The notes: generated by a model not told the origin, from the letters alone. DNA of 64,000 nt from Rhodamnia argentea (GCF_020921035.1 NC_063152.1:2114001-2178000), one strand, 5' to 3'. Counted from the first letter of the stretch, positions 23,201 through 33,650 are shown. Numbers and translations: made by a program.

Positions 23201-24610
23201 AATATCTATGTAACCTACCTAGGTGCATCAAACTTGTCGTTTCTCTACTGATCACCATATAGTGGTATAAAAATCTGTTGAGGTTGGATGTTAGTACATG
23301 TTTTGGAATGTGTATAACATATTTACAGGAGCATTGCTGAATAACTTTCTGTCCCTAATTGCTTGAGAGATCGAGGGGGGAGGGCCCACATAACTGCTTT
23401 AGCTCAGACAATCTGCTCCTCTCAGGCCCTTTTCGAAAGAGTCACTCATGCTTGCTGGGTTAAGACAATTAATTTGAGAGATCACTCAGCATCATTATAA
23501 AGAAAGATGAGAAGGATTGGAATGTCCAGCTTGAGTTAAATAAAGATTAGCTTTTTGCTCTTTGTTAATTCTCCTTTATTGTTTGTGCAGTAGCTGATGC
23601 TGTCTCAATAATGGGGGAGTACTTGCTGGATGAACCTTGGTTGAAAAATCTCTGTGATAGTCTGAAGTAAAGCTCTTTACTCTTTCTTGCATATATACTA
23701 TTGCTTGATTTTCCCTGAACAGTAATGGCTATACATTTGTTGCACAATAGTATACAGCATATGCTAAAGTATTAGGATGCAGGATGATTATCTCCCACTG
23801 ACTGGTGAAAAATGTTATTTTAATTTAGAGTTTTAAGATATTTGAGGAAGATGCCCTTTAAATTTTCTACCACTAAAGTGTTTCTCACTTTTGCAAGTTG
23901 CCCTAATTACTGAGAAAACGTAAAAAAAAAAAAGTTTCACTATACGAAGAAAAATTCCAGTTTCATCCCGGCTTGGATTGATATGTAGCCAGTGGTGACT
24001 GAGCCCAGGATTCTTAATTTCCCTGCAGATTGAATTTAGGGGATGTTGGAGAGGCAGCTCATAAACAAAACCTTCAAGATGGAGCAGAGACAAATGACTT
24101 TGGATCTCCTGTAGCCTTACAGGTAACTGCAATATCACTTTCCTAGCCGGAGGAAGTTAATAACGCATTCCGCAAACAAATAGTATCAGGGTGGCTGTAC
24201 TTTGGATATCTCCTGGATTTCTTTAACATGACCTATGTTAGTGTTTCAGATGAAGTTTGAAAAGGTATTTTGACTGCTTAGTCCAGACTATTAAGTCATG
24301 AACTCACAAATTTCAACAGAGATCTTAATTTGTCCTCCCGGTAAACTTGATCAGAGGAATGATCTTTTGCTTATTTGGGTAGTCTCTGTTTCTACTATCA
24401 GAACCTGTTGAGTAAACCTGGTCGCAGTCACTCTTTCGGCTCAGGGATATTAATTTGTTGCTGAAGGTTTCTTCTATGATCTATTAGGGAAAGAGTGGGA
24501 CGGAAAAAAGGGCTTCAAAGGTTGGAAGGCAAGTTAAAAAAGCAAAAGTAGAGACGGATTCTCAAAATATCAAAGAAATGTTCACCAGGGCTTCGAGAAG
24601 GACCAGATAA
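20292..24610 (+). CDS. Ribonuclease H2 subunit B, with an apparent one-base frame break in exon 2
   Basis: Ten exons: 20292-20340, 20758-20807, 20987-21088, 21180-21256, 21581-21704, 22571-22635, 22708-22777, 23591-23666, 24029-24122, 24488-24610. The accessory B subunit of nuclear RNase H2 helps remove ribonucleotides and RNA-DNA hybrids from DNA. Family blocks are MNWWEGSSETRLLIAP, FLSLRHPKSG, YGSWFLGDYV, DGCLYTATPVDP, DDPGKFRQLDEILFINGYPG, EIGSTRFFRLDDTKVLAWLS, SIMGEYLLDEPW and the basic end TRASRRTR. All junctions are GT-AG. Exons 3-10 close in frame. Exon 2 starts correctly after IAP with Asp-Ser-Ala-Lys but must lose one base near 20766-20775 (GAAAGGGTTGG) to read FLSLRHPKSG; joined as written, it would run into a stop in exon 3. 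An alternative acceptor before 20727 restores frame at the cost of a non-homologous insertion. Complete, the protein would be about 276 aa. Either a recent lesion, alternative splicing or a homopolymer sequencing error. Confidence 0.85.
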
Positions 24611-25020
24611 ATCTTGTCCGAGTGGAGTAGATGAAGAAACTCCCCGTAACAAGATGACCAGAGACATTCCTTCACTGCCTTTTCCAGTCTTTGGCTGATT
24701 TGTTCCTAGTATTGGAGCCAGATGATCCACACATTCGGCAATCATCCGGTCACGGCTGATTTATCTGTTGGAACTTTAACCACACTTTCTGCTAAGTATG
24801 GACTTCAATACCCGATGTTGTAAAAATTTTCAGCTTGTTAATAGCACATTCCTGCACCGTGTAAACAGTGTTGTCGTGTAGTACTTGCCCAAAACTTGTA
24901 ATGTATGGCCCAGGGACGTATTTCTGCAAATTTGCTTGAAGCATCGCCCTTTTGGTCAAGGCTTCTCTGATTGTTAATTTTAGGTAACATGGAGAGCTTT
25001 ATGTTTTCTGCATAGTTCTT
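24611..25020. other. 3' flank and probable 3' UTR of the RNase H2B gene
   Basis: T-rich sequence following the stop codon; no separate gene seen. A weak AATGTA-type polyadenylation context lies near 24898. No terminator can be called. Confidence 0.4.
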
Positions 25021-25611
25021 GGGGAAAATTCTAAGAAAGGGTCCGAAGTGTCGTCATGTTATCAAATAAGGGCTTGAAGTAAATCTTGTTTCAAATAAGG
25101 ATATGTAGTAGTCATATCAGTCTCTAAGAGCTTGAAGTGGCAATGATAGCTTCAAATGAGGGCCTGATGCCAAATGGCTAAATATTCCAACCGATCAAGG
25201 GCATTTTCGTCCATAGATAATTCTGATTCTAATTCTTTTTTCTCATTTCTTTTTTCTTATTTGCTTGCAAGCCCTTTTCGGCTAGTGGCGAGGGTAGGCA
25301 TTGCTCCAAACGTCGCCAGCTGCGTGTGAGGCGACCCTCTCCGGTGCTCGCCTACGTTGGTGAGGGTAGCCGGCGAAAAGAAAAGACAAAAAAAGGAAAT
25401 TTTTTTAAAAAGTAAAAGACAAAAATGCCCTTTACTAGCTTGAATGTCAAGCATTCTTTGAGATTAACAGTTATTTTAGGTTTTTATTTGAAATAATATT
25501 CTTATTTGAGAAAATGAAAATAATTCAGGCTCTTATTTGAAATAAGATTCACGTTAGGTCTTTATTTGAGAAAATAAGAGCATTTTAGGCTCTTATTTAG
25601 AATTTTTTCCC
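25021..25611. mobile_element. Foldback MITE with GC-rich core, about 590 bp
   Basis: The left arm begins GGGGAAAATTCTAAGAAAGG and continues with TCAAATAAGGGCTTGAAGTA. The right arm, reverse-complemented, begins GGGAAAAAATTCTAAATAAG and continues with repeated TCAAATAAGAGCCTGAA-like units, so the ends are long imperfect inverted repeats. The core (about 25262-25380) is GC-rich with GGCGAGGGTAGGC and rearranged inverse copies, flanked by polypyrimidine and polypurine tracts. TTCTT flanks both outer ends and could be a target duplication. No ORF of substance. Confidence 0.7.
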
Positions 25612-26175
25612 TAATTCTTATGAGCAACTCTAACATGTCGTACCCATTGAAGTATACTTAAGTCTGGGATCATTGTACACCATATACATGGTTTCAATTT
25701 TCAATGTATTGATTTTACACTAGATTTGAGACTTGAGAAGTGGCCAAAATCTACCACATGCCATCATTAATTAGTGCAAAAGAAAAAAAGTCGAAAAAAG
25801 AAGAAGGATTACATAGATTTTAACCTAGCATAATGATGATCTTATCTATACTACTTAAAAATCGAGTACCTCATTATATAGTGGAAAATCACTTCTATAA
25901 ATTTTAGCTATTTATAATAAAATTCGTTATATAGCTGGCACATTCAAATTAAACTTGTTATATTTATATGCTTTGTGGTAATGCGATGTCCGGCATTACA
26001 ATTGAGTTTTTGCTGCTTTTTATTTATTTATATGGAACATTTTACGTACAAAATTTTCATGCATGTAATCTTTTCTTACCATATTTTTATCACTAAAATG
26101 AAATTGAATGAGTAATTTAAATTTACCAATAAAGAGGAAATTTTCTTGATTTTCTTAGGAAAAAAATTAAAAAAA
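25612..26175. other. AT-rich upstream region of the bL12m gene
   Basis: No gene or intact repeat is seen. The right end merges into the promoter motifs of the bL12m gene. Confidence 0.5.
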
Positions 26176-26178
26176 AGA

Positions 26179-26283
26179 GGCCCATCTTTTTCCAAAACAA
26201 ATAAAATTTGCATTTAGAATCAAGCCCACAACAGGAAGCCCAAACACTTCAGGCGGTCTTCCTCTTCCTTCGGGCTAGGGTTT
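26179..26283 (+). promoter_or_regulatory. Site II and telo-box promoter motifs of the bL12m gene
   Basis: GGCCCAT at 26179-26185, AAGCCCA at 26222-26228 and again near 26236, and the telo-box TAGGGTTT at 26276-26283. Site II elements (TCP-binding GGCCCA cores) next to a telo-box are a known signature of plant ribosomal-protein and mitochondrial biogenesis genes, fitting the downstream gene. Confidence 0.7.
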
Positions 26284-26643
26284 CAAGTCAGGTTCTTCCC
26301 TCTCTTCGACGCCAGCACCGGTGGAGGATAACGCCCGCTTCCAGCGATCCAGATCGCCGGCGACCGCGTGCCGACGAGCGATTCTGGGCGACCCTAAGCT
26401 CAATTCGGCGGCCGAGCTCTTTCATCGTGTGCTCTCGTCGCGCTTCTCCCGACATTTTGAGGTGGCTCTCTTCATCTGCTTCCGCAGCAATCCCACGCCC
26501 CTTGCTTCGACCCGCGTTTCCTTAAAAAGATTCGTCTTTCAAGCTGTCGTCTTTTTCTCTTTCGGTGGCTCTGAGGATGCATCGGTTGTAACTCGTTTGC
26601 TGCCGAGAAGAAGGTGAAGGTAGTGTTCCGGCTATCGTTAGCA

Positions 26644-27294
26644 ATGAGCCTAATCTTGAGAGTAAGACACCTTTTATCAAATGGGTTCCGTGCGTTTCAC
26701 AATTCGGCTCCTGGGGTCATGGCGACTTCACGATCGAATTGGGTGTCCCGGAATCTCTCTCAACCAGCGAGGAAAGAGGATGACGATGAAGAAGAGGAAG
26801 TGGAGATAGACCCGAGGAGGCTTCCGGCCGACTATGATCCAGCCACATTCGATCCCACGGAGCATCGGAGCCCTCCGACGGATAGGGTCTTTAGGCTCGT
26901 GGATGAAGTGTCTGGGCTCACATTGGTCGAGGTGGCGGAGCTTTCATCGATTCTGATGAAAAAATTGAGGATGATGGAGCAGCCGGGGATTGCGGTCATG
27001 AAAGGAGGAGCTGCCGCCGGGCTGGCCGGGATGGCTGCGAAGACGACAGCAGCGGCCAAGGAGGAGAAGAAGCCGGAGAAGACCGTATTCGAGCTGAAAC
27101 TGGAATCCTACGAGGCATCCGCGAAGATCAAGATCATCAAGGAGGTGAGGAGCTTCACGGATTTGGGTCTGAAGGAAGCCAAGGATTTAGTGGAGAAGAC
27201 GCCGGCGGTGTTGAAAGCAGGTGTTTCGAAAGAAGACGGCGAAAAGATAATCGAGAAGCTGAAAGCTTTAGGAGCCAAGGCTGTTTTGGAATGA
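26644..27294 (+). CDS. Mitochondrial large-subunit ribosomal protein bL12 (L7/L12)
   Basis: An intronless 216-residue frame. The ATG at 26644 is chosen because the open frame upstream contains no ATG and what follows (MSLILRVRHLLSNGFRAFHN) is a typical Arg-rich, acid-free mitochondrial presequence. An acidic linker (DDDEEEEVE) follows. About residues 82-110 form the dimerising N-terminal helix pair, then an Ala/Gly/Lys hinge, and residues 146-216 are the L7/L12 C-terminal domain: TVFELKLESYEASAKIKIIK, EVRSFTDLGLKEAKDLVEK, then VSKEDGEKIIEKLKALGAKA. This stalk protein recruits translation GTPases to the mitoribosome. The upstream leader may hold an intron (GTGGCT near 26461 to TTAG at 26641), not proven. 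The promoter has site II and telo-box motifs. The alternative, a plastid L12, is less likely given this presequence and the acidic linker. Confidence 0.93.
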   Translation: MSLILRVRHLLSNGFRAFHNSAPGVMATSRSNWVSRNLSQPARKEDDDEEEEVEIDPRRLPADYDPATFDPTEHRSPPTDRVFRLVDEVSGLTLVEVAELSSILMKKLRMMEQPGIAVMKGGAAAGLAGMAAKTTAAAKEEKKPEKTVFELKLESYEASAKIKIIKEVRSFTDLGLKEAKDLVEKTPAVLKAGVSKEDGEKIIEKLKALGAKAVLE

Positions 27295-29090
27295 AGAGTC
27301 AAAAGGAATCAGCAGGTAACTTGTTGCACTTCCAATTCAACTTGCATTATATAGGCCTAGAAGATTAGTTCATGAGTTTAGTGTTCTTGAACTAGAGAGG
27401 AGGTTCATGTGCTATATCGATGTTGGCGAGCTCTTCATTGGATCAGTTTCTTTCTTCTCTTTTCCCCTGATGCTATATACCTTGTGAACTTATTTGCTTC
27501 TGGGTTAGCTGGTTTTGCTTTTGGAAAGGAAAGAAGTCACACGTTGTTTGGTCTCTTAACATTTGGAAGTTCGAACTTGATCGGCCAAATTAGCTAGCCG
27601 CCGTTGCTTCCATTTGAGAAATTTCTCAACTTATTGACAGAAAGCCATGAATCCGTAGGAGTGAGCACAACTTGATAGAGAACTTGAATAGAAATCACAG
27701 CAAACGGTTACTCAAAACTAGTTAATGCCTCTGTGCGTCACTAACAAGGTTCCTAGGCATGAGCATCATACTTAAGAGAAGAATTGCATCAGATAATTCA
27801 AGCAAAGGGCCGCCACAACTGAAAGGATTTCATTCACTACTAGTTTAACGATTTCCATACACATTGATTATACTTATGCTGGGGAAGAAAGTCATTTCTC
27901 ACTCAAGCACGGTGTGGAAGTCTTGGTCCTGGAGTTGACAGGGCAACCTGATGTGGGTCTTGTCCAGGAGTTTTGATGGAAAAATGGGTCTGCTAACTGC
28001 AAATCTTCCCTTCATTTCATGCATAGAGAGACTTTCTAATGTATGTGCAGTGAAATGGAAAGTGATGTGATGAATGTTTCAAGACCTGGATCGGACCGGT
28101 CGGTTCAACCGGTTGAACCGGAAATCGGAGCAAGGCCTGGTCCAGTTTTTGTGAAAGAACTGGAGGGAGTAGTCAAGAATTGGTCAAACCCGTGTTGACC
28201 CGGGTGCACATATATATTGTTTGGTTGCATTGACCTGCTCCACCGGCTCATATTCTACACTGAACCTTATCCAATATTGAGTGGCTTGTGGTGCACTGCG
28301 AGTAAGCAAACTCTTGTTTCTCTCTTGTTGGACTGCTTTCATCAAGATGAGAGATAAATCTTAGATTTTTTGCTCGGGATGTAATCCCATCCGTGCACTA
28401 TTAACCATTTGTGCTTAGTCTAATTAAACTCAGTCTACCACTTCAAAGTCCCTTCCTATCACGTAGGTGTTGTACCTTATGCCTGACTATGAAATTAACG
28501 TCTTCTCAATTATGTAATTCCTCGTGCTTTTCTTGCCGCAATGTGATGCAATATGATCGAATCGCGAGTTAAATACTTAATTGGAAGATAAGGTAACGGG
28601 TACATTAGTACTGAGTAAGTGGATATTGTCATCATATGGATAAGGATTTGGATGTTTTTTTATCATAAAGGATTTGGATGTTGAACTTAATTGAAAACTA
28701 GCAAGAATGTTGAAAAGAACCTCTTGTTTCCCCACGAGATTAGCGTTAGTGGATTCGAAATCGAACAAAATCGTTTATTTTGATTTGGGTGCACTTATCA
28801 AATTAGTATTGAGTTACATTGGGTTGAGAAGTTGCACGGCGTTTATCACCCCAAATCGATAAAGTTTTGGTTGGTTTTGATCTAAAAGATGGACGATTTG
28901 TAAAGATTGTCCTCTCTCGGATTCGAACTCTACCGTGTATAAACCTGGAAGTACTATTGCGTACGTTCTGATTCCTAGGACGCGTACCATAACTCGGTCC
29001 TGATAAGACGCCGGTGCACTCTCTCTGGCCCTCTCTGGTCGCCTTTTATTTCCCCGTGTTCTTCGAAACAGAGTATAACGTGCCGTTGAC
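27295..29090. other. Intergenic region after bL12m
   Basis: The first few hundred bases are probable 3' UTR. Around 28085-28200 lies a Lys/Arg/Thr-coding-like but non-coding stretch of ACCGGTTCAACCGGTTGAA-type sequence typical of hAT-like plant repeats. No gene supported. Confidence 0.45.
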
Positions 29091-29097
29091 CCGGCAT

Positions 29098-29113
29098 CTT
29101 CTAGGGTTGGGCC
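29098..29113 (+). promoter_or_regulatory. Telo-box/site II-like motif before the small membrane ORF
   Basis: CTTCTAGGGTTGGGCC combines TAGGGTT with a GGGCC core within 40 bp of the ORF start codon. This resembles the leaders of expressed housekeeping genes and modestly supports the ORF being real. Confidence 0.4.
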
Positions 29114-29134
29114 GCTGACGGGAAGCACTTGGTG

Positions 29135-29425
29135 ATGGAGGGTATCCCCGGAGACCATGGCCTGGAGAGGGTGCTGCTGGTGATGCAGATTGTCTCCGCG
29201 ATCTGTATCTTCCTGATTCAACCGAAGAGCCTCGATTCGCATGAGTGGACCTTCAGGGCGGTAATCCTATCCAGCGTGCTGGCCATCGTATCCACGGCGA
29301 GTCACCTGTTGATCCCTGCCTCGTCGTTCTGCTTCCATAGCCACTTGCTCATCATGGCCTTCGCGCTGGTGACGGATCTCTATGCGATCGTCGTGATCTA
29401 TGGTCCTTTGATCCAGCGCGCCTGA
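29135..29425 (+). CDS. Small hydrophobic protein, three predicted membrane helices, function unknown
   Basis: A 96-residue frame with ATG at 29135. Hydrophobic stretches fall at about residues 11-29 (RVLLVMQIVSAICIFLIQ), 41-61 (FRAVILSSVLAIVSTASHLL) and 68-91 (including LLIMAFALVTDLYAIVVIYG), joined by short polar loops with SLDSHEW between the first two. The N-terminus is acidic and short with no signal peptide. I do not recognise the family. Codon-like composition (GC-rich third positions) differs from the AT-rich flanks and favours a real gene. A possible donor (CAGGTACTTT near 29475) lies just after the stop, so a 3' UTR intron is possible. Expression evidence would decide. Confidence 0.5.
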   Translation: MEGIPGDHGLERVLLVMQIVSAICIFLIQPKSLDSHEWTFRAVILSSVLAIVSTASHLLIPASSFCFHSHLLIMAFALVTDLYAIVVIYGPLIQRA

Positions 29426-30240
29426 TAAGCGACTGTTGAAGCTTCGCACAAACCTCTACGTTAGAGAACATTACCAGGTACTTTCCGCTTATGTTAGCCC
29501 ACTTCACCAAAAATAAAGTTCTCCCCTTTCGGACAAGGTCGATTTTAATGATCTTATGACTTGTAAGTCGGATTGCGTATGGTTGTTGAAAAACTTTCGA
29601 CGGGCCAATGCTCCTGAACTTTAAATTCTAACTTTTCTTTAGGCCGTTCTCGTGACCGACAAGCCATAAACCACCACCTGGTCGGAAATGCGATATGGCG
29701 GCGCCGCCTGTTGCTATATTGTTTCTAGTTGCTTGAACTTGACTTACCAAATAGCCGTAAGCATGAAATTGCCCGTAAATCTTGGTAAAAATCCTTGACC
29801 CGGGATGAACCTTGGAGAGACCATTAGATGGCCCCGAATTTCTAAATTATTCTGAAAATCGCCGACCCTTGCCGGGCATCTCGCGTGGTGGTGGCTGGCC
29901 ACCATTGCATGTGGGTCAAGCACGACCTCCAGGTGAGGGTTGTCGGACCCTCGCGCCGTGGCCCACCACCGTGTGGGATCGGAGTTGGGCTCCAAGGCAT
30001 GGCTTAATGTCGACGTCTCTTTGAACATAAACCAACTGAAGAAGTAAGAATTAGGGTATTAAGACTGTCTTCGAGATGGTTTGGCGAGAGAAGCACATCG
30101 AAATTAAGTTAGGGTTTCCAGTTAATCATTGATTGCCCACTGACATTTGGTGGGATTGTGGCAAGCCAACACTTCCGGGAAGCGAACTAATGTTTCTGCT
30201 GTTTACTAAGGCCAGGAATGGAGTAACACCGCAAGACGGG
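29426..30240. other. Intergenic with a GC-rich repeat core
   Basis: Around 29860-30000 a GC-rich block contains GTGAGGGTTGTCGGACCCTC and nearby partial inverse copies. It is similar in style to the cores at 25262-25380, 30470-30610 and 31660-31770, and likely part of the same family of elements. ORFs through it are open on both strands, as expected of such inverted GC-rich sequence, and are not genes. Confidence 0.45.
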
Positions 30241-30242
30241 GA

Positions 30243-30765
30243 AAATATTCTAAAAAATCATAAATTTAGTGTAAAGCGGTCAATTCAGTTCTAAGCTTTT
30301 TGATTTGGTCAATTTATTCCTAAACCTTTTGACGTTTTTTCGATGTAGTCATTTCGGCCAATTTTGGGTGAAAAAATCGCTGCTACGTAACACGATCGAC
30401 GTTGACATATACGATTTTTGAAAATTTTTAAAATATATTGATTTTCTTTTCTTTTCTTCTTATTTCCTTCTCCCGGTCACCATGGCCGACGGGGGTTGCT
30501 AACCACAAGAGAGGGCGTCACAGCCCTTGCCTAGCAGTAGTGGCCGGCGATGGCATCTCCGCAATTTCTTGTAGCTAGTGACCTCCACCGGCCATCGCCG
30601 AGGGTCCGACAACCGTAGAGGGAAAGAAAATAACGGAAAAAGAAAATGAAAGAAAAGAAAAATATATATATATGTCAGCACCAGTCATCGACATCTACAT
30701 TTTACATCAAATTGGCCAGAAGAATTACATTGAAAATTTATCAAAAGGTTTAGGACTTTTTTGGA
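30243..30765. mobile_element. Foldback MITE with GC-rich core, about 520 bp
   Basis: Left-arm sequence TATTCCTAAACCTTTTGACG, then TCGATGTAGTCATTTCGGCC, pairs with right-arm sequence that reverse-complements to AGTCCTAAACCTTTTGATAA, then TCAATGTAATTCTTCTGGCC. The core is GC-rich (GGCCGACGGGGG, GGCCATCGCCGAGGGTCC) between C/T-rich and A/G-rich tracts. A further partial copy of the arm lies at about 36290-36420. No target duplication was identified. Confidence 0.65.
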
Positions 30766-30769
30766 CAAT

Positions 30770-31380
30770 TATCTCACTAGAAACCCTTTTTGTCATCACT
30801 TCTATGGATCTCGCTAGCATGACAGTGTGACAAAATAACAATGGACTTTCAAATATAAGATGAGAGATGAGTCCCGTTATGATTACTATATATTTTTTAT
30901 CATTTATAACACTTGCGATTGAAATTATACTATTATATTATTACACTATTAATTTCTCAAATTTCTAATTCGTTAGGCAATAGCGATCTATTCCTCGTAC
31001 AGAGGGGACCTGAGTAACTTCGGTACACGCTGTTCCTTTCGTATCGGGTGCATTAGATAAGATTCGTTTCTCTCATGATCTCGTTGAAGTCCCTTCCAGA
31101 AGATGCTGTGGTTTGAACCCAACGTCTGTAATATTTCCAGGCGGACCGTCCGACCGCTCCCATCAATCACCGGGGAGATCCTGAAACCTCAGTTTCAAAT
31201 GAACAGCGCCACACATGTTTGCCAAGAGCAAGAGGAAGATCAAAGATGACTTGAAAAGAATTTGTTCAGATAAATCCATCATAATAAAAGAACTGCCCAC
31301 TTGATGGAAGGCATCTTCGCCCGAGTCGCGACGCACTGTGATCTGTGACCTGCATCGTGTTTGATGCTTGGTGCAAACTC
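30770..31380. other. Intergenic; unplaced GC-richer block at about 30975-31185
   Basis: The block at 30975-31185 has an open minus-strand frame of 60 codons and stands out from AT-rich flanks. It contains TGGTTTGAACCCAACG, resembling a tRNA/SINE B-box in reverse orientation, and GGACCGTCCGACCGCTCCCA. It could be organelle-derived DNA or a SINE. I could not assign it. Confidence 0.35.
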
Positions 31381-31389
31381 GTGAAATAG

Positions 31390-32000
31390 GTTCACACGAC
31401 TAAATTCTCGATCTTTTCGTTTCGCGAAAAATAATTTTCAGAAAAAAAAAATTCCGAACTTCTTAGCATTCGGTTTTGCGAAAAATAAACTGAGTCGAGA
31501 AAAATATTTTCTAGTAAATGGAAAAAGCACATTCGGTTGGAGACCAATCTCTCTCCTCTTTCTATCTACGTGTTTCGAATTTTAATATTTATTTCTATTA
31601 TATTTTTTATTTTCTTCGTCTTCTTCTTTTCTTTCTTTTCCTTTTTTTTTTTTTCCCTTTATCCGCCGGTCGCCCGGCCTCGATGATTGCTAGCAGCCCA
31701 TTGACCGCCACAGACGCAGCCCACGGAGCCTCGAGCTCGCTTGTGGCTGTTGCCGGCCGATGTCAGTGGAGGAAGGAGGGAAAAAAAAAGGAAAGAAAAA
31801 GAAACTAATTAAAAATTCAAAATTTTTAAAACTAGAAAAAGGAAAATTTATTAAAATTTGTTAAAATGAGTGCGACGGAGCAAAACCAAATTCGATTCTC
31901 CAAACCAAGTAACAACAAATATTTTTCAGCTTATTTTCAGATTTCAACCAAATATTAAAAAAAATATTGCGAAAATAAATTTTCGAAAAAATAAACAAAG
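31390..32000. mobile_element. Degenerate foldback-type element with GC-rich core
   Basis: Left sequence contains repeated GCGAAAAATAA/TTTTCGTTTCGCG units and the right side carries TTGCGAAAATAAATTTTCGA. The core (about 31660-31770) is GC-rich (CCGCCGGTCGCCCGGCC, GTTGCCGGCCGATGTC) between polypyrimidine and polypurine tracts, the same architecture as at 25021 and 30243. Ends are approximate. Confidence 0.45.
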
Positions 32001-32242
32001 GGAAGCTAAAGAAGCGCAGAAGAGTCGGATACATCATCGTACTCAAGCGTCGGGAGCTGCGTTACTACGTAGCTCTGTCCGTATCAGGAACGAAAGTCAA
32101 AACGGGATCTCGGGTTCGACTCCCAATCTAAACTGTAGTCTCATGTCGAGAGATTTGACTGGCTGATTGATCACGAGCGCCCTGCAATGAACCCTAGAAA
32201 GCTTGTTTTTATAGCAGAGATCAGTCAGATCAGATCCCAACT

Positions 32243-32352
32243 CCTCCTCCTCCTCCTCCTCCTCCTCCTCTTACTTTAAAACAAACATCTGAAGCTGAGC
32301 CCACATGCACATGCACATGCACATGTTCATGTTCATGTTCATGTTCATGTTC
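32243..32352. repeat. CTC triplet tract followed by an ACATGC/TTCATG hexamer array
   Basis: (CTC)n at about 32243-32270, then four ATGCAC-type units and about five ATGTTC units at 32305-32352. The reverse frame reads as (His-Glu)n and (His-Val)n, a property of the hexamer rather than evidence of a gene. Confidence 0.8.
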
Positions 32353-32359
32353 TTCTTCT

Positions 32360-33100
32360 TCGCGCAGTCGTAGACAAGAACATCGACCATGTGACGCGAC
32401 TCCGGTCAAAGCGTGGGACCTCAATCTCTCGTGCAGAAGAACGACTGCTCCCCGTGAAACTCTTTTGTTTAATGATGCCTGCGACCTCATTTCTTGTCGG
32501 GAACGTGATTCATACTCTCAATCAACAGAATAGTACGGAGCCTTAATTGGATGATGTGACGTAGAGATGTGATGCGCTGCTGATTATAGTGAAATCACCT
32601 GTCAAATGTAATTCTAATTTAAAGGTGAATCGAAATAAATTTTGTGTCTCGATTTCTCTTTATTGCTTTTACCCTCTATTTTGACGTGGTCGGTGCGCCG
32701 AATCCTAATAGGTGCGACACTTCTTTTGCGTGTGGCTTTGATCGCCACCTGCGTTGTCCTGTGTGCGCATACGACAATACCGAGATTTGCACCTCTTCGG
32801 ATGGGGGAGAGACTAGCCTAAACTCGGGTTCGAGTGAACCGAACCGATTCAATCTAACTTTGAAAACTATGTGGGTTCCACGTGAAATCCACGTTAGTCC
32901 CGTAAAAATTGATAAGCACGACTACCCGTGATAGTATGTATTAGTTTTCCCACTCCAAAAGCAAGAGAAGCTTAGTGACAAACGGAGGATGTGCAAGATT
33001 AACCATATTCAACTAAGGTGGTTTTTTTCGACCCAAAAAAAAAAATTTATAATAAGGTGGTTTTCATCTTTAAAAGAAAAAAAAAATCAGGTGGTTCCAA
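32360..33100. other. Intergenic, nothing firmly recognised
   Basis: An open + frame (32644-32931) lacks an ATG at its left end and any known motif. It includes GTGGGTTCCACGTGAAATCC, similar to GTGGGTTTCACGTGAAGTCC near 6787, so both are probably pieces of one dispersed repeat. Confidence 0.4.
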
Positions 33101-33102
33101 AT

Positions 33103-33480
33103 AGGGGTGAGTAAAAAGAACCGAAAGGATCGGGAACCGCTTGGACCAGGCGCTTCGGTTTGGTTCTCAATTCTATAAAATTGAACCGGGAATTATAAGT
33201 TCGGTTCTCGATTCTAGGTGTATCGGATCGATTATTTTTTTTAAAAAAATTAAAATTTTATTCATTAATTTTTTTTTAAAAGAAATCACTTAAACTCTTA
33301 AATCATTTAAAATGTGCATATGTGCTTCAAGCACAGGCAATCGGTTCCACTGGATTACCCAAAAATCGGACCGGATCGGTCCAGTCCAATTCGGCTCCAG
33401 GCACCTCCGATCCAGTTTTCACTTTTGGGATGGGATGGGACTGGACCGGACGGGACGGATCCGATCGGCCCCTGGTTCCA
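33103..33480. mobile_element. hAT-like fragment, left end TAGGGGTGAGTAAAAAGAAC
   Basis: A typical hAT-like left end is followed by CGGTTTGGTTC and ATTGAACCGGGA-type units and, after an AT-rich gap, GGACCGGATCGGTCCAGTCC. No matching right end was found. A related left end (TAAGGATGAGTAAGAGAGAA) lies at about 59243. Confidence 0.45.
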
Positions 33481-33647
33481 AAATGCGAAAGAGGAGAAGA
33501 CCCAATCTCGAAGAGACTGTGTGTGGGAGAGGAAAGAGGGAAGACAACAAAGCTAACGTCCATATTCAGGTCCCCATCTCCAAAGCGAATGTCTCTCTGC
33601 ATTATTTTCATATGCAGGAGCTTCAGAAGTGACCCCGACTCATCACG

Positions 33648-33650
<3 letters not shown>

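Noticed and set aside
28900-28940. tRNA-like B-box sequences (also near 32115)
   Set aside because: Only a B-box-like 10-12 nt match is present, with no A-box at the right distance and no cloverleaf, so no tRNA gene can be called.
32230-32490. ORF with (His-Glu)n and (His-Val)n and a Gly9 run
   Set aside because: It is produced by the hexamer and CTC microsatellites, with no conserved domain or promoter.
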